Shown here: piece after piece, positions 1-11,789 of the stretch | Layout of the letters: the number at the start of each line of letters is the position of its first letter | How positions within the stretch are numbered: the first letter of the stretch is position 1 | Assembly: GCA_028870115.1 (NCBI GenBank) | Contig: JAGWQH010000025.1 | Location: 1 to 64,000 of the forward strand | Reading direction: 5' to 3' | DNA: 64,000 nt | From: Candidatus Methylomirabilota bacterium | Lineage (GTDB): Bacteria > Methylomirabilota > Methylomirabilia > Methylomirabilales > Methylomirabilaceae | Translations under genes and position numbers: made by a program | Notes under the pieces: model-generated | What the model was told of the DNA's origin: nothing | The model's database searches: none | Seen by the model: only the letters and a program-made list of their open reading frames with translations

Positions 1-2772
1 CTCGCCGTGCCGGAGCCCGGACCGGAGCCAACGCTGGACGAGATGCTGGCCGACATCGAGCGCCAGCGGCTCTTTCGCATCATCGAGAGCCTGGTGCTGT
101 GGGAAAACACCACCAACGAAAAGGTGCTGCAGGCGGCGCGCGACGAGATCTGGTCGAGCTGGCGGCGCGCCTGCGCGGAAAACGCCGACCATCCGCGGTC
201 GAAGGAGCTGTTCGACCGCAAGAAGCTGCCCGCCTTCCACGACCCCTTCGCCGGCGGCGGGGCGCTGCCGCTAGAGGCGCAGCGGCTTGGCCTGGAGGCG
301 TACGCTAGTGACCTGAACCCGGTGGCGGTGCTGATCAACAAGGCGATGATCGAGATCCCGCCGAAGTTCGCAGGGAAGCCGCCGGTGAACCCCGAGGCGC
401 GTAAGGAGAAGACGCTGCTCGCGCGCGAGTGGCGCGGCGCGCAGGGCCTCGCCGAGGACGTGCGCTACTATGGCCAGTGGATGCGCGACGAGGCCGAGAA
501 GCGCATCGGCCACCTCTACCCGAAGGTCAAAATCCCCCCTCGTTCCCCTCTTTCGCAAAGGGGGGATGGGGGGGATTTCTTCGCCGAGCGGCCAGACCTG
601 ATCCCCTACGCTGGAAAAGAACTCACCGTGATCGCTTGGGTCTGGGCGCGCACGGTGAAGAGCCCGAACCCGGCCTTCGCGCAGGTGGACGTGCCGCTCG
701 CCTCGACCTTCATGCTCTCCACCAAGGCGGGCAAGGAGGCGTACGTCGAGCCGGTGATCGAGGGCGGCGGCTACCGCTTCACGGTGAAGGTGGGCAAGCC
801 GAAGGATGCGGAGAAGGCGAAGAACGGCACCAAGCTTTCGCGTGGCGCGAACTTCCGCTGCCTGATGTCGGGGACGCCGATCGAAGGTAACTACATCAAG
901 GCCGAGGGTAAGGCCGGGTGCATGGGCGCGCGGCTGATGGCCATCGTCGCCGAAGGCGTGCGCGGCAGAGTCTATCTACCGCCCACCGATGCGATGGAAG
1001 CCGTCGCGCGCCAAGCGAAGGCGGAGTGGAGGCCGGAGGTCACGATTTCAGGAAGCACTCAGTACCTCGGCGTGAAGCCCTACGGCATGGATCGTTTCGA
1101 CCAGCTCTTCACCGATCGCCAGATCGTGGCGCTGACGACCTTCTCCGACCTGGTCCAGGAAGCGCGCGAGCGGGTGAAGCGTGACGCCCTTGCCGCCGCC
1201 TTGCGCGCAGAGGACAAGCTCCTAGACGCCGGCGGCACTGGAGCCACGGCGTACGCCAATGCTGTCGGAGTGTACCTCGCGTTCGCAGTCGACAAGGGCG
1301 CCAACTACGGGTCATCAGTTTGTGCGTGGCACATCACTCGGGACGGGATCGTCTCCACATTCGGGCGGCAAGCCATTCCGATGGTCTTTGACTATGCGGA
1401 GGCCAATCCCCTGAGTGGTTCGACAGGCAACATCCTGCTTGGCGTGGAACAGGCAGCGGAAATGATTCAAGCGCTTGGTGTAGGGCAGCATGGATTGGGG
1501 CTACAAGCAGACGCTGCAACTCAGGCCATAAGCGCTGATAAGGTTGTCTCCACCGATCCACCCTACTTCGACAACGTCCCGTACGCGGACCTCTCAGATT
1601 TCTTCTATGTGTGGCTACGTCGGTCGCTGAAATCGGTGTTCCCAAGTCTCTTTGCAACTCTCGTCGCGCCGAAAGCCGAGGAACTGGTTGCCTTCGCGTA
1701 CCGCCACGATGACAAGGCCGGCGCCGAGGCGTTCTTCCTCAGCGGCATGACGCAAGTGATGCACCGTCTGGCCGAACTGTCGCATCCGGCCTTCCCTGTC
1801 ACCATCTATTACGCCTTCCGGCAGGCCGAGACTGATGTCGAGGAAGGCACCGCAAGTACTGGCTGGGATACCTTCCTGGAAGCAGTGATCCGCGCTGGCT
1901 TCGGCATCAGCGGTACCTGGCCGATGCGCACGGAGTACACCGGCAACTTGAAGACCAAACGAAACGCCCTCGCCTCCAGCATCATTCTCGTCTGCCGCCC
2001 GCGCGTGGCTAATGCGCCTACCGCGACGCGACGCGAGTTCATCACCGTGCTCAAGGCCGAGCTGCCCAAGGCGCTCACGCACCTGCAGCGGGGCAACATC
2101 GCCCCGGTGGACCTGGCGCAGGCGGCCATCGGCCCGGGCATGGCGGTCTACACGCGCTACGCCAAGGTGCTCGACGCCGAAGGCAAGACGCTCTCGGTGC
2201 GTGAGGCGCTGGCGCTCATCAACCAGACCCTCGACGAGGCGCTGGCCGAGCAGGAGGGCGACTTCGACGCCGACAGCCGCTGGGCGCTGGCGTGGTTTGA
2301 ACAGTCGGGCTTCGCCGAGGGCGAGTACGGTGTAGCCGAGACCCTCTCCAAGGCCAAGAATACCAGCGTGGCCGGTATGGTCGAGGCGGGCATCCTGGCG
2401 TCGAGTCGCGGCAAGGTGCGGTTACTGAAGCCCGACGAACTGCCCGCCAACTGGCCTGCCTGCCGCGCCAAGCACGGCGCAGGCAGGGACCCGACGACCG
2501 ATCTGCGACTCACGGCATGGGAGATGGTGCATCAATTAATCCGATCGCTCGAAGCCGGCGGCGAAGGCGCGACGGCAGCGCTCGTCGCCAAGCTCGGCGC
2601 AAAGGCCGAGGTCGCCCGCGAGCTGGCCTATCGGCTCTACACCTTGTGTGAGCGCAAGAAGCGCGCGGCAGAGGCGCTTTCCTACAACAGCCTCGTCCAG
2701 AGCTGGCCTGAGATCACTCGCCTTGCCCGCGAAGGCGACAAGCCACGAGCGGAACAGGGCGAGCTTCTATGA
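1..2772 (+). CDS. DUF1156-family DNA methyltransferase, 5' end outside window
   Basis: The frame is already open at the window edge, two codons before the first GTG at 7. The usual N-terminus of DUF1156 proteins is missing, so the gene starts upstream. About 921 residues are visible. The S-adenosylmethionine-binding motif DPFAGGG is near residue 79 and the catalytic DPPY motif ([11 protein letters not shown]) near residue 517. DUF1156 proteins are large adenine-methylase-like enzymes often found beside DUF499 ATPases in defence islands. Residues about 175-191 come from a palindromic repeat inserted in frame (529-577). The stop overlaps the next start by 4 bp (ATGA), which suggests translational coupling. 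A role in marking self DNA is inferred from family and context; no target site can be read here. Confidence 0.85.
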   Translation, partial: LAVPEPGPEPTLDEMLADIERQRLFRIIESLVLWENTTNEKVLQAARDEIWSSWRRACAENADHPRSKELFDRKKLPAFHDPFAGGGALPLEAQRLGLEAYASDLNPVAVLINKAMIEIPPKFAGKPPVNPEARKEKTLLAREWRGAQGLAEDVRYYGQWMRDEAEKRIGHLYPKVKIPPRSPLSQRGDGGDFFAERPDLIPYAGKELTVIAWVWARTVKSPNPAFAQVDVPLASTFMLSTKAGKEAYVEPVIEGGGYRFTVKVGKPKDAEKAKNGTKLSRGANFRCLMSGTPIEGNYIKAEGKAGCMGARLMAIVAEGVRGRVYLPPTDAMEAVARQAKAEWRPEVTISGSTQYLGVKPYGMDRFDQLFTDRQIVALTTFSDLVQEARERVKRDALAAALRAEDKLLDAGGTGATAYANAVGVYLAFAVDKGANYGSSVCAWHITRDGIVSTFGRQAIPMVFDYAEANPLSGSTGNILLGVEQAAEMIQALGVGQHGLGLQADAATQAISADKVVSTDPPYFDNVPYADLSDFFYVWLRRSLKSVFPSLFATLVAPKAEELVAFAYRHDDKAGAEAFFLSGMTQVMHRLAELSHPAFPVTIYYAFRQAETDVEEGTASTGWDTFLEAVIRAGFGISGTWPMRTEYTGNLKTKRNALASSIILVCRPRVANAPTATRREFITVLKAELPKALTHLQRGNIAPVDLAQAAIGPGMAVYTRYAKVLDAEGKTLSVREALALINQTLDEALAEQEGDFDADSRWALAWFEQSGFAEGEYGVAETLSKAKNTSVAGMVEAGILASSRGKVRLLKPDELPANWPACRAKHGAGRDPTTDLRLTAWEMVHQLIRSLEAGGEGATAALVAKLGAKAEVARELAYRLYTLCERKKRAAEALSYNSLVQSWPEITRLAREGDKPRAEQGELL
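529..577. repeat. Palindromic repeat inserted in frame in the DUF1156 gene
   Basis: An inverted repeat of the type AAATCCCCCC...CCCCTCTTT...AAAGGGGGGA...GGGGGATTT. It belongs to the same family as 38723-38763, 39157-39204 and 50896-50941. It keeps the reading frame open and encodes a Pro/Gly-rich patch ([10 protein letters not shown]) that does not look like part of the methylase fold. The reading phase differs from that used in the two pyrK copies. Confidence 0.75.
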
Positions 2773-4289
2773 GCATGGAGCAGATATTTCTCAACAGCGC
2801 GCAGAAGGAGTTGGCGGCGGAGCGTGTGGCTGTACGCGATTTCGTGCATGGAAATGACCTACTTCGTCAGTTCTTCCGCGTATTCCTGTTTGAGGACCTT
2901 CCGCCGACTGATCGGCGGGCTGATGATGTGTATCTGGAACAAGTCAAGGCCAGTCCGATCTATCTGGGCCTCTTTGGGAACACGTATGGCAGACCGGGCG
3001 CGGACGGGGTGTCGGCGACCGAACAGGAGTTCATGCTGGCCAGCCGACTGCGCAAGCGACAGCTGATCCTGGTGAAGGGGCGGGACGATTCCCGGCGCGA
3101 GCCGAAGATGGCGGCGCTGATCCGCAGGACTGGCGATGAGTTGGTGCGGCGGCGTTTCGAGGATACTCCGGAACTGTTGCGGCTGTTGTACGGAAGTTTG
3201 ATTCAGTATCTTCAAGAGCGCGGATTCGTTGCCGCGAAGGATTTCGATGCCGCGCCGTGCGAGGGCGCGACGATGCGCGACATCTCGCCGCGCAAGGTAC
3301 GGTGGTTTATCGAGAAGGCGCGAACGGAGCGGGATTATGCGCTCGCGCCCGCCACCTCGCCCAAGGAAGCGCTGGCACATCTCAATCTGCTCACCAAGGG
3401 AAAGCCGACACGCGGGGCTATCCTGCTTTTCTGCGATACGCCGGAGCGTTTCATCCATTCCGCAGAAGCAACGTGTCTGCATTTTCACGGCATGGAGATC
3501 GCCAAGCCCATCCCAAGCCAGCAGGTCTATCGCGGGTCGTTGTTCGAGGTGGTGGACAAGGCGGTGGACTTCGTCATGGATCGGATTCGGCGAACCGTGA
3601 CACCGAGCGAGAGAACTGTCGCCGGCAACGTGAGTTATGAGGTGCCGTTCCGCGTGGTACGCGAAGCCGTCGTCAACGCGGTAGCTCACCGCAACTACGC
3701 GTCGAAGTCCGGGGTTCAGGCGATGGTCTTCGCCGATCGGATCGAGGTCTGGAATCCGGGTAGCTTGCCGGAGGACTTGACACTGGATCAGCTTCGAGAT
3801 CCTCATCCGTCGGTGCCGCGCAACCGCCTGATCTGCGAGCCGCTTTTTCTGGCGCACTATATCGAACGTGCGGGGACAGGAACGCTGGACATGATCCGGC
3901 TCTGCGCGGAGGCGGGCCTGCCGGAGCCGGAGTTTCGGAGCGACGGCGAGCGGTTCGTCACGGTGGTCTGGCGGGACTGGTTGACGGAGGAAGTGTTAGA
4001 GAAACTCGGCCTGACAGCGCGACAGAGGCAAGTTGTGGCGATTGTGAAGGCGTCCGGGCGCGTAGCGAATACTGAGGTCCAGGATCGAGTTGGAGTGTCC
4101 AAGCGCACGGCTCATCGCGAGCTTTCGGAACTCGTTCGCAAGGGAATTCTGAGGCGAGTGGGAACTACAGGAAAGGGAACTTTCTACTCCATGGGCAAAG
4201 GGGCCACAAAGGGGCCAAAGGGGCCAGATTCGGAGCACGCCAAGGCTGGTCCAAGGGGTCAGAAACGCGCCAAAGGGGCCACGCTGTGA
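2769..4289 (+). CDS. DUF4062 domain, GHKL-like ATPase and C-terminal HTH fusion protein
   Basis: 506 residues. Residues 1 to about 165 match DUF4062, a TIR/nucleoside-hydrolase-like fold seen in defence proteins: an initial [14 protein letters not shown] segment, then [10 protein letters not shown] and SATEQEF. Residues about 175-405 resemble the ATP-binding domain found in AlbA/Schlafen- and RecG-related regulators, with [13 protein letters not shown], a GSLPEDLT loop and [10 protein letters not shown]. Residues about 410-475 form a winged HTH ([18 protein letters not shown]). The tail is low complexity, built from repeated AAGGGGCCA units (4195-4285) that encode GATKGPKGP-like sequence. The start overlaps the methylase stop by 4 bp. 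A sensing or signalling role in defence is inferred, not shown. Confidence 0.8.
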   Translation: MSMEQIFLNSAQKELAAERVAVRDFVHGNDLLRQFFRVFLFEDLPPTDRRADDVYLEQVKASPIYLGLFGNTYGRPGADGVSATEQEFMLASRLRKRQLILVKGRDDSRREPKMAALIRRTGDELVRRRFEDTPELLRLLYGSLIQYLQERGFVAAKDFDAAPCEGATMRDISPRKVRWFIEKARTERDYALAPATSPKEALAHLNLLTKGKPTRGAILLFCDTPERFIHSAEATCLHFHGMEIAKPIPSQQVYRGSLFEVVDKAVDFVMDRIRRTVTPSERTVAGNVSYEVPFRVVREAVVNAVAHRNYASKSGVQAMVFADRIEVWNPGSLPEDLTLDQLRDPHPSVPRNRLICEPLFLAHYIERAGTGTLDMIRLCAEAGLPEPEFRSDGERFVTVVWRDWLTEEVLEKLGLTARQRQVVAIVKASGRVANTEVQDRVGVSKRTAHRELSELVRKGILRRVGTTGKGTFYSMGKGATKGPKGPDSEHAKAGPRGQKRAKGATL

Positions 4290-4421
4290 CCTGCGAAAGA
4301 CGCAAACTGCCGACATCCATATGAGCTTGAAAATGGGGCAACTTATTGACACTTAGACACCCAGCGCACTTTGAATATGCGCGAGCTGCACTCACTACAT
4401 GCTTGGAATTGAGAGGTAGCA

Positions 4422-7790
<3,369 letters not shown>

Positions 7791-7803
7791 CCCTTTACTT
7801 AGT

Positions 7804-7866
7804 CTTGCAGATCACGGCAAAACATAGCATGCTGAAACGTGAATCTGCAACCTATCCACAACCGTG
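7804..7866 (+). repeat. Upstream direct repeat, copy A
   Basis: This segment recurs at 8661-8725 with the shared core GGCAAAACAT(A/G)GCA, then TGA(A/G)ACGTG(A/G)ATCTGCA, then TATCC(A/G)CAACCG. Copy A also contains an 8-bp inverted repeat, TTGCAGAT (7805-7812) and ATCTGCAA (7843-7850). It ends just before the ribosome site of the DUF4236 gene, and copy B precedes another small gene. A third, partial copy appears near 58882-58905. Function unknown; it could be a mobile miniature repeat or a shared leader. Confidence 0.6.
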
Positions 7867-7878
7867 AAGGGGGCGAGA

Positions 7879-8391
7879 ATGGGCTTCTTGTTTCGTAAGC
7901 GGCTTCGGCTCGGGAAATTCCTCTCGCTGAACCTGTCTAAGTCCGGCCTGGGGCTCAGTGTCGGCCCTCCAGGCGCGAAGCTCTCCGTGAATCCCAAGCG
8001 GGCGCGAATTCAGGTTGGCATCCCCGGAACCGGCCTGGGCTATCGGCGGGATGTGTCCATGCCCCAGGAGGGAGGGGAGCCGTCCATTCCGACGCGCCGT
8101 CACGGCCGCGCCTGGCTGATCATGGGACTCCTCGTGGCGTTGATGTTCCTGGTCTACCTGCTCTCCGGCTGTGGATTCGCGCAATGGCGCGATCAAGCGC
8201 TCCGTGACGTGGCCGAAGGGCGGTGGCATGTGAACCCTGAACAGGTCCCTCCCGGTAGTGCGCCCTCGCAGACCATTGAGTTTTACGATGCCGGCGGCAA
8301 GCATGTCGGGTACGGGAAGGTGCAAGGCGGGACGGCGGAGTTCTTCAACACGGACGGAAGCCGGACCGGGTCCGGTAAGGTCGGACGATAG
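7879..8391 (+). CDS. DUF4236 domain-containing membrane protein
   Basis: 170 residues from the ATG at 7879. An in-frame GTG at 7864 exists, but the AAGGGGG ribosome site at 7867-7873 favours 7879. The first ~50 residues are a clear DUF4236 domain (MGFLFRKRLRLGK, LSKSGLGLSVG, PGTGLGYR), a short beta-rich domain of unknown function. One transmembrane helix (about residues 79-98, VALMFLVYLLSG) follows, then a polar tail with a GSGKV-type repeat of glycine and serine. It is preceded by copy A of the local direct repeat. No function can be assigned. Confidence 0.75.
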   Translation: MGFLFRKRLRLGKFLSLNLSKSGLGLSVGPPGAKLSVNPKRARIQVGIPGTGLGYRRDVSMPQEGGEPSIPTRRHGRAWLIMGLLVALMFLVYLLSGCGFAQWRDQALRDVAEGRWHVNPEQVPPGSAPSQTIEFYDAGGKHVGYGKVQGGTAEFFNTDGSRTGSGKVGR

Positions 8392-8422
8392 GGAGTCGGA
8401 AGCAACTCGTGTCGCGTGTTTA

Positions 8423-8500
8423 CCGTTCACCCTGAGCTTGTCGAAGGGTCATGTTTTCAATATGTTCCATCCGTGGTTCGACAAGCTCACCACGAACGGC
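8423..8500. repeat. Dispersed inverted repeat (CTTCGACAAGCTCA family), copy 1
   Basis: Arms read CCGTTCACCCTGAGCTTGTC at the left and a matching GACAAGCTCACCACGAACGG at the right, with about 25 bp between them. A second copy in opposite arrangement lies at 57890-57968. This type of CCGTTCG...CTGAGCTTGTCGAAGG palindrome is widespread in bacterial intergenic DNA. A transcript of it would form a long hairpin. Confidence 0.8.
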
Positions 8501-8660
8501 CCATAAAGGTATTTATGACTCACTACACCAGAACTGGCACCGAGCAAAAAGACGCCGATCACATCGGGCCTTCTGGATACCGGCTTCCGTCGGTATGACG
8601 GACTCGCGGCAAGCCGCGGGGAATGAACCCTTTGTAGATTCAACCTGTTCCGAGACATAG

Positions 8661-8725
8661 CCTTACAAAACGCGGCAAAACATGGCACCCTGAGACGTGG
8701 ATCTGCAGTTTATCCGCAACCGGGA
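8661..8725 (+). repeat. Upstream direct repeat, copy B
   Basis: Second copy of the element described at 7804-7866, here upstream of the 92-residue membrane protein. The core GGCAAAACATGGCA and TGAGACGTGGATCTGCA is conserved, but the left arm of the inverted repeat has decayed (TTACAAAA instead of TTGCAGAT). Confidence 0.6.
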
Positions 8726-8752
8726 GCCATACCGGGGGAGGGTGATGACGCC

Positions 8753-9031
8753 ATGCTTGTCAGAAAATGCCTCATGGGAGCGATCGTGGGGGTATCCGGA
8801 GGATTCATCGTCGGCCTCATCGGAGGATTTGTCCTCGCACCGATTTGGATGATGGCATCTGAGGGAGATACTGGGACGGCAGCGAATATCCAGAGCTTAG
8901 CCTTGCTTCTTGCGATTCCCGTCGGCCTCATCATTGGGATCATGGTCCCGATTCGCAAGGCATCGAGGCGTCGCCAGGCAGAAAAAGCCGAGGAGGAGGC
9001 TCGCTCGCATGGTGCAGGGCGTGACGGCTGA
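8753..9031 (+). CDS. Small two-helix membrane protein
   Basis: 92 residues. Two hydrophobic helices are evident, about 8-33 (GAIVGVSGGFIVGLIGGFVL) and 47-66 (LALLLAIPVGLIIGIMV), followed by a basic/acidic tail. The glycine-rich pattern of the first helix suggests tight helix packing. A purine-rich GGGGGAGGG stretch lies upstream of the ATG. No family is recognised. It is followed closely by another copy of the 30-bp local repeat. Confidence 0.55.
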   Translation: MLVRKCLMGAIVGVSGGFIVGLIGGFVLAPIWMMASEGDTGTAANIQSLALLLAIPVGLIIGIMVPIRKASRRRQAEKAEEEARSHGAGRDG

Positions 9032-9182
9032 GTTCCTTAATGCCAATAGAAGTCGAGTGGGGTTCAGCAAGATTGTACGATAGGGTAGAGGCGCGACGAA
9101 CGCCTGGTGCCGAGCACAAAGACGCCGATCACAGCCTCTCGGCTACGATCGGTGAACCAGGCGTAATGCTGGAGAAAATCAA

Positions 9183-9258
9183 TGGTGGAGCTGACGGGAT
9201 TCGAACCCGTGGCCTCCTGACTGCCAGTCAGGCGCGCTCCCAACTGCGCCACAGCCCC
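9183..9258 (-). tRNA. tRNA-Ala (anticodon GGC)
   Basis: The reverse strand reads as a complete 76-nt cloverleaf: acceptor GGGGCTG paired with CAGCTCC, a D arm, an anticodon stem CCTGA/TCAGG around loop CTGGCAG (anticodon GGC), and the T arm GGGTTCGAATCCC. CCA is encoded at the 3' end. Confidence 0.97.
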
Positions 9259-9376
9259 ACATCGGTAAGCGTATCAACGCGAATGATTTAAGCGGACCGG
9301 GGAAAGACTGTCAAGGGAAATCGTCCCGGTGCTCTGTGATCTCAGGCTCGAATAGAGGCCGCCGATCGAGGAGAAC

Positions 9377-9562
9377 ATGAAGGAGATGCTCCGTCACTGC
9401 TTCCTTTGCGGCAAGGGAATCACACTCCAGGGAACCTTTCTCCTTGCGGAAGGGCCAACCTCAGATATTGTCCGGAGTGTCTGCCGCCCTTGCTATCTTC
9501 GCAGGAGCCTCGAAATTCGCGAGGCGGTCAAAAGAGAGCGCGAAGAAGGATTCATCCGCTAG
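9377..9562 (+). CDS. Small zinc-ribbon-like protein
   Basis: 61 residues with two CxxC knuckles (CFLCG near residues 8-12 and CRPCYL near 36-41), consistent with a single zinc ribbon, followed by a charged helix. The ATG at 9377 follows a GAGGAG ribosome site. No named family is recognised. It is convergent with the MFS gene downstream. Confidence 0.6.
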   Translation: MKEMLRHCFLCGKGITLQGTFLLAEGPTSDIVRSVCRPCYLRRSLEIREAVKREREEGFIR

Positions 9563-9622
9563 CCGGACTTATGGGGCGGTTGGCGCATACGTGAGGCATT
9601 CTCGTCAGCCGATACTGCCAGG

Positions 9623-10801
9623 TCATACGAGCTTTACCTGGGCCATCAGTATGACGCCTGACGCTGCGATTGCCAGCAGTGCTGCCATCACGAAATCCGT
9701 CCCCACAGTGCCGAGCAATCCCGCAGCCGCTCCGCCCGCGAAACTGCCGAGAAATTGCAGCGAACTGAATATCCCCAGCGCTGCCCCGTACACGGTCTTC
9801 GGTGACGCTTTGGTGATGAGGCTGGGGAGGATCGGTTGAAGGCTGGTGTAGCCGGCAAAGAAGAGTATGCCGGCAACAGTGAGGACTATGAGCGGGTGGG
9901 CTTGGAGCCCAAGGTCAGCCCCTCGAAAGAGCAGCCACCCACTGATCGCAAGAACAACGAAGGCCAACACGCCCATCGATTTTGCCCGGCCCAGGTCGGC
10001 CGCCCTGGAGGCCGCAAACATTACGACGGCAGCGACGAGGACCATCGGGCCAAGCAAGAGGTAATAGCTTTGCAGGGGCAGGTGTCGGCGAGCCAGCAAG
10101 GGAAAGTAGAAGAAGAAGCTGCTCATGAAGAACGACATGAGGAATCCACAGACACCCAGCTTGATGATGGCAGCGATCTTAAACACCGAAGCGATCGATG
10201 GCCGGTCGCCAGAGACGTCAGCCGTTCCCGGCTCCCTTGGCGGCTCCTTGACGGCCAGTGCCAGGTAGATGGATGCGACCAGGCTCAGAAGGCCGGATAG
10301 CCAGAAGAGGGACGCATAACCGGTGAGGCTGGCGATTAACGGTCCAGCCAGGATACCGCCGACGAAGGAGAGGCCAATGGAGATCCCAAGGAAGGCCATC
10401 GCGGTCGCGCGGTTCTTCTCGTCGACCGAATCGGCCACCATGGCGAATGCGACAGAGCTGACGGCGCCGGTCCCTTGGATCAGGCGCGCGGCGATGAGGG
10501 CGAAGATGTTGGGAGGGACGGCGGCCAGGATGGAGCCCACGCTGTGAAGCGTGAGGCCGATGAGCAAGAGCGGTTTTCGGCCAAATCGGTCGGACAGCCA
10601 GCCGAACGGGATCTGAAGCAGGGCATTGGCCAGCCCATAGCTACCGAAGGCAAGACCGATCAGCGGTTTTGAGCTGGTAAATTGCTCCCCATAGAGCGTA
10701 AAGACGGGAAGCACGAGAAAGATGCCGAGCATCCGAATCGCGATGGCGGCGCTCAGCGTGGCTATGGTTCGCTTTTGATCCGACGAAAATCTCGCACCCA
10801 T
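9623..10801 (-). CDS. Major facilitator superfamily transporter
   Basis: 392 residues, about 12 transmembrane helices. The conserved loop motif between helices 2 and 3 (GWLSDRFGRKPLLLIG) identifies a drug/H+ antiporter-like MFS member. The N-terminal half also carries GTGAVSSVAFAMVADS, the helix 4-5 region of this family. The substrate cannot be told from sequence; multidrug or sugar/metabolite efflux are both possible. It starts at 10801 and is divergent from the ComB-like gene, with 116 bp between them to hold both promoters. Confidence 0.85.
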   Translation of the reverse strand: MGARFSSDQKRTIATLSAAIAIRMLGIFLVLPVFTLYGEQFTSSKPLIGLAFGSYGLANALLQIPFGWLSDRFGRKPLLLIGLTLHSVGSILAAVPPNIFALIAARLIQGTGAVSSVAFAMVADSVDEKNRATAMAFLGISIGLSFVGGILAGPLIASLTGYASLFWLSGLLSLVASIYLALAVKEPPREPGTADVSGDRPSIASVFKIAAIIKLGVCGFLMSFFMSSFFFYFPLLARRHLPLQSYYLLLGPMVLVAAVVMFAASRAADLGRAKSMGVLAFVVLAISGWLLFRGADLGLQAHPLIVLTVAGILFFAGYTSLQPILPSLITKASPKTVYGAALGIFSSLQFLGSFAGGAAAGLLGTVGTDFVMAALLAIAASGVILMAQVKLV

Positions 10802-10917
10802 TGTCCGGAACCTTCCTGCCGAAGGATGATGGCCGCCCGTTCATAGCAGGTATTCAGAGGGGTGTCAATGGATTCGGTGCAGGGCGCTCGTGAGATTACC
10901 GGGCTGGGAGAACTATC

Positions 10918-11643
10918 GTGATCATCGACGTGGCATTCAGTCGATTGGATCCGACCTGTCGGTTCGCCTCCGGTCGAGCAGTGGCCGTGATCGACGTGAT
11001 ACGAGCCACCACGACCATTACCATGGCGCTGCACCACGGTTGTGCTGGTGTCATCCCTGTGCGGACGCTGAGCGAGGCCGGGGCCGTGGCGAAGAGGCTG
11101 GGCGGAGGCGTTTTGCTTGCTGGAGAACGGGAAGCAGATAGGGCAGTAGGCTTTGAACTTGGAAATTCTCCGGCCGAATATGGGCGAGATCGGGTCAAGG
11201 GTAAGGTCGTTGTCCTGACGACAACCAACGGGACCCGCGCGTTCCAGGTTGTCCCAGGGGCTCAGGCAATAATCGCCTGCTCATTCCTGAACGTATCCGC
11301 AGCCGCGCGCCGGCTCACAGATACCGGCCTCGACATCCTTATTGTGTGCGCGGGCCAACATGGCCGTTTCTGTCTGGAAGACGCTGTAGGCAGCGGGATG
11401 TTGATCGATCGCGTACTCAGCATCTCTGAACGCGCGTGTGAGCTCAGCGATTCCGCCAGGGCCGTCCACCAACTCTTCGCAACCTATCGAAACGACCTGC
11501 TTGGGATGCTCCGAGTTTGCGAATGGGGAAGAGACATCATTCAAAAAGGCTTTGGGGCGGACCTGGAGATCTGCGCGCAAACGGATCTGACCGACATCGT
11601 GCCCGTCATGCAAAAAGATCGTCTTGTGGCGAAACGCATATGA
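10918..11643 (+). CDS. comB: 2-phosphosulfolactate phosphatase family protein (ComB-like)
   Basis: 241 residues, GTG start with GGGAG seven bases upstream. Family hallmarks are AVIDVIRATTTI near the N-terminus, LLAGEREADR, GNSPAEY, VVLTTTNGTRA and CAGQHGRFCLEDAVGSG. ComB is an Mg-dependent phosphatase that makes sulfolactate in methanogen coenzyme M synthesis. Bacterial homologues occur without the rest of that pathway, and no comA or comC is seen here, so the substrate in this organism is open. Confidence 0.85.
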   Translation: MIIDVAFSRLDPTCRFASGRAVAVIDVIRATTTITMALHHGCAGVIPVRTLSEAGAVAKRLGGGVLLAGEREADRAVGFELGNSPAEYGRDRVKGKVVVLTTTNGTRAFQVVPGAQAIIACSFLNVSAAARRLTDTGLDILIVCAGQHGRFCLEDAVGSGMLIDRVLSISERACELSDSARAVHQLFATYRNDLLGMLRVCEWGRDIIQKGFGADLEICAQTDLTDIVPVMQKDRLVAKRI

Positions 11644-11707
11644 AAATCGACCAGTTGCCATATATTGTTTCCAGAGTAGTCGATAATGGCTAACAGTAGT
11701 TTATTAC

Positions 11708-11736
11708 TTGACATAGTACTGAGTTATGATTTAAAT
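11708..11736 (+). promoter_or_regulatory. Possible sigma-70 promoter of the sensor kinase gene
   Basis: TTGACA (11708-11713), 17-bp spacer, TTAAAT (11731-11736), inside a markedly AT-rich 150-bp stretch that contrasts with the surrounding DNA. The kinase start is 54 bp downstream of the -10. Confidence 0.5.
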
Positions 11737-11789
11737 TTAGTTAGAGACATTTTATATACGGTATTATGCCATATCCATGTTAGGAAACG

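Larger units (their letters stand above)
8392..8752. other. Repeat-rich gene-free stretch
   Basis: No convincing gene is seen. The stretch holds a large inverted repeat (8423-8500) and a 30-bp sequence (8534-8563) repeated at 9103-9132 with 27 of 30 identities. It also holds a CCGGCTTCCGTCGGTATGACGG-type repeat near 8579 and copy B of the local direct repeat (8661-8725). It looks like a collecting site for dispersed intergenic repeats. Confidence 0.6.

Noticed and set aside
2859-3857. 332-residue open frame on the minus strand
   Set aside because: Antisense to the DUF4062-ATPase gene, no recognisable domain, low-complexity Arg/His-rich composition typical of shadow frames in GC-rich DNA.
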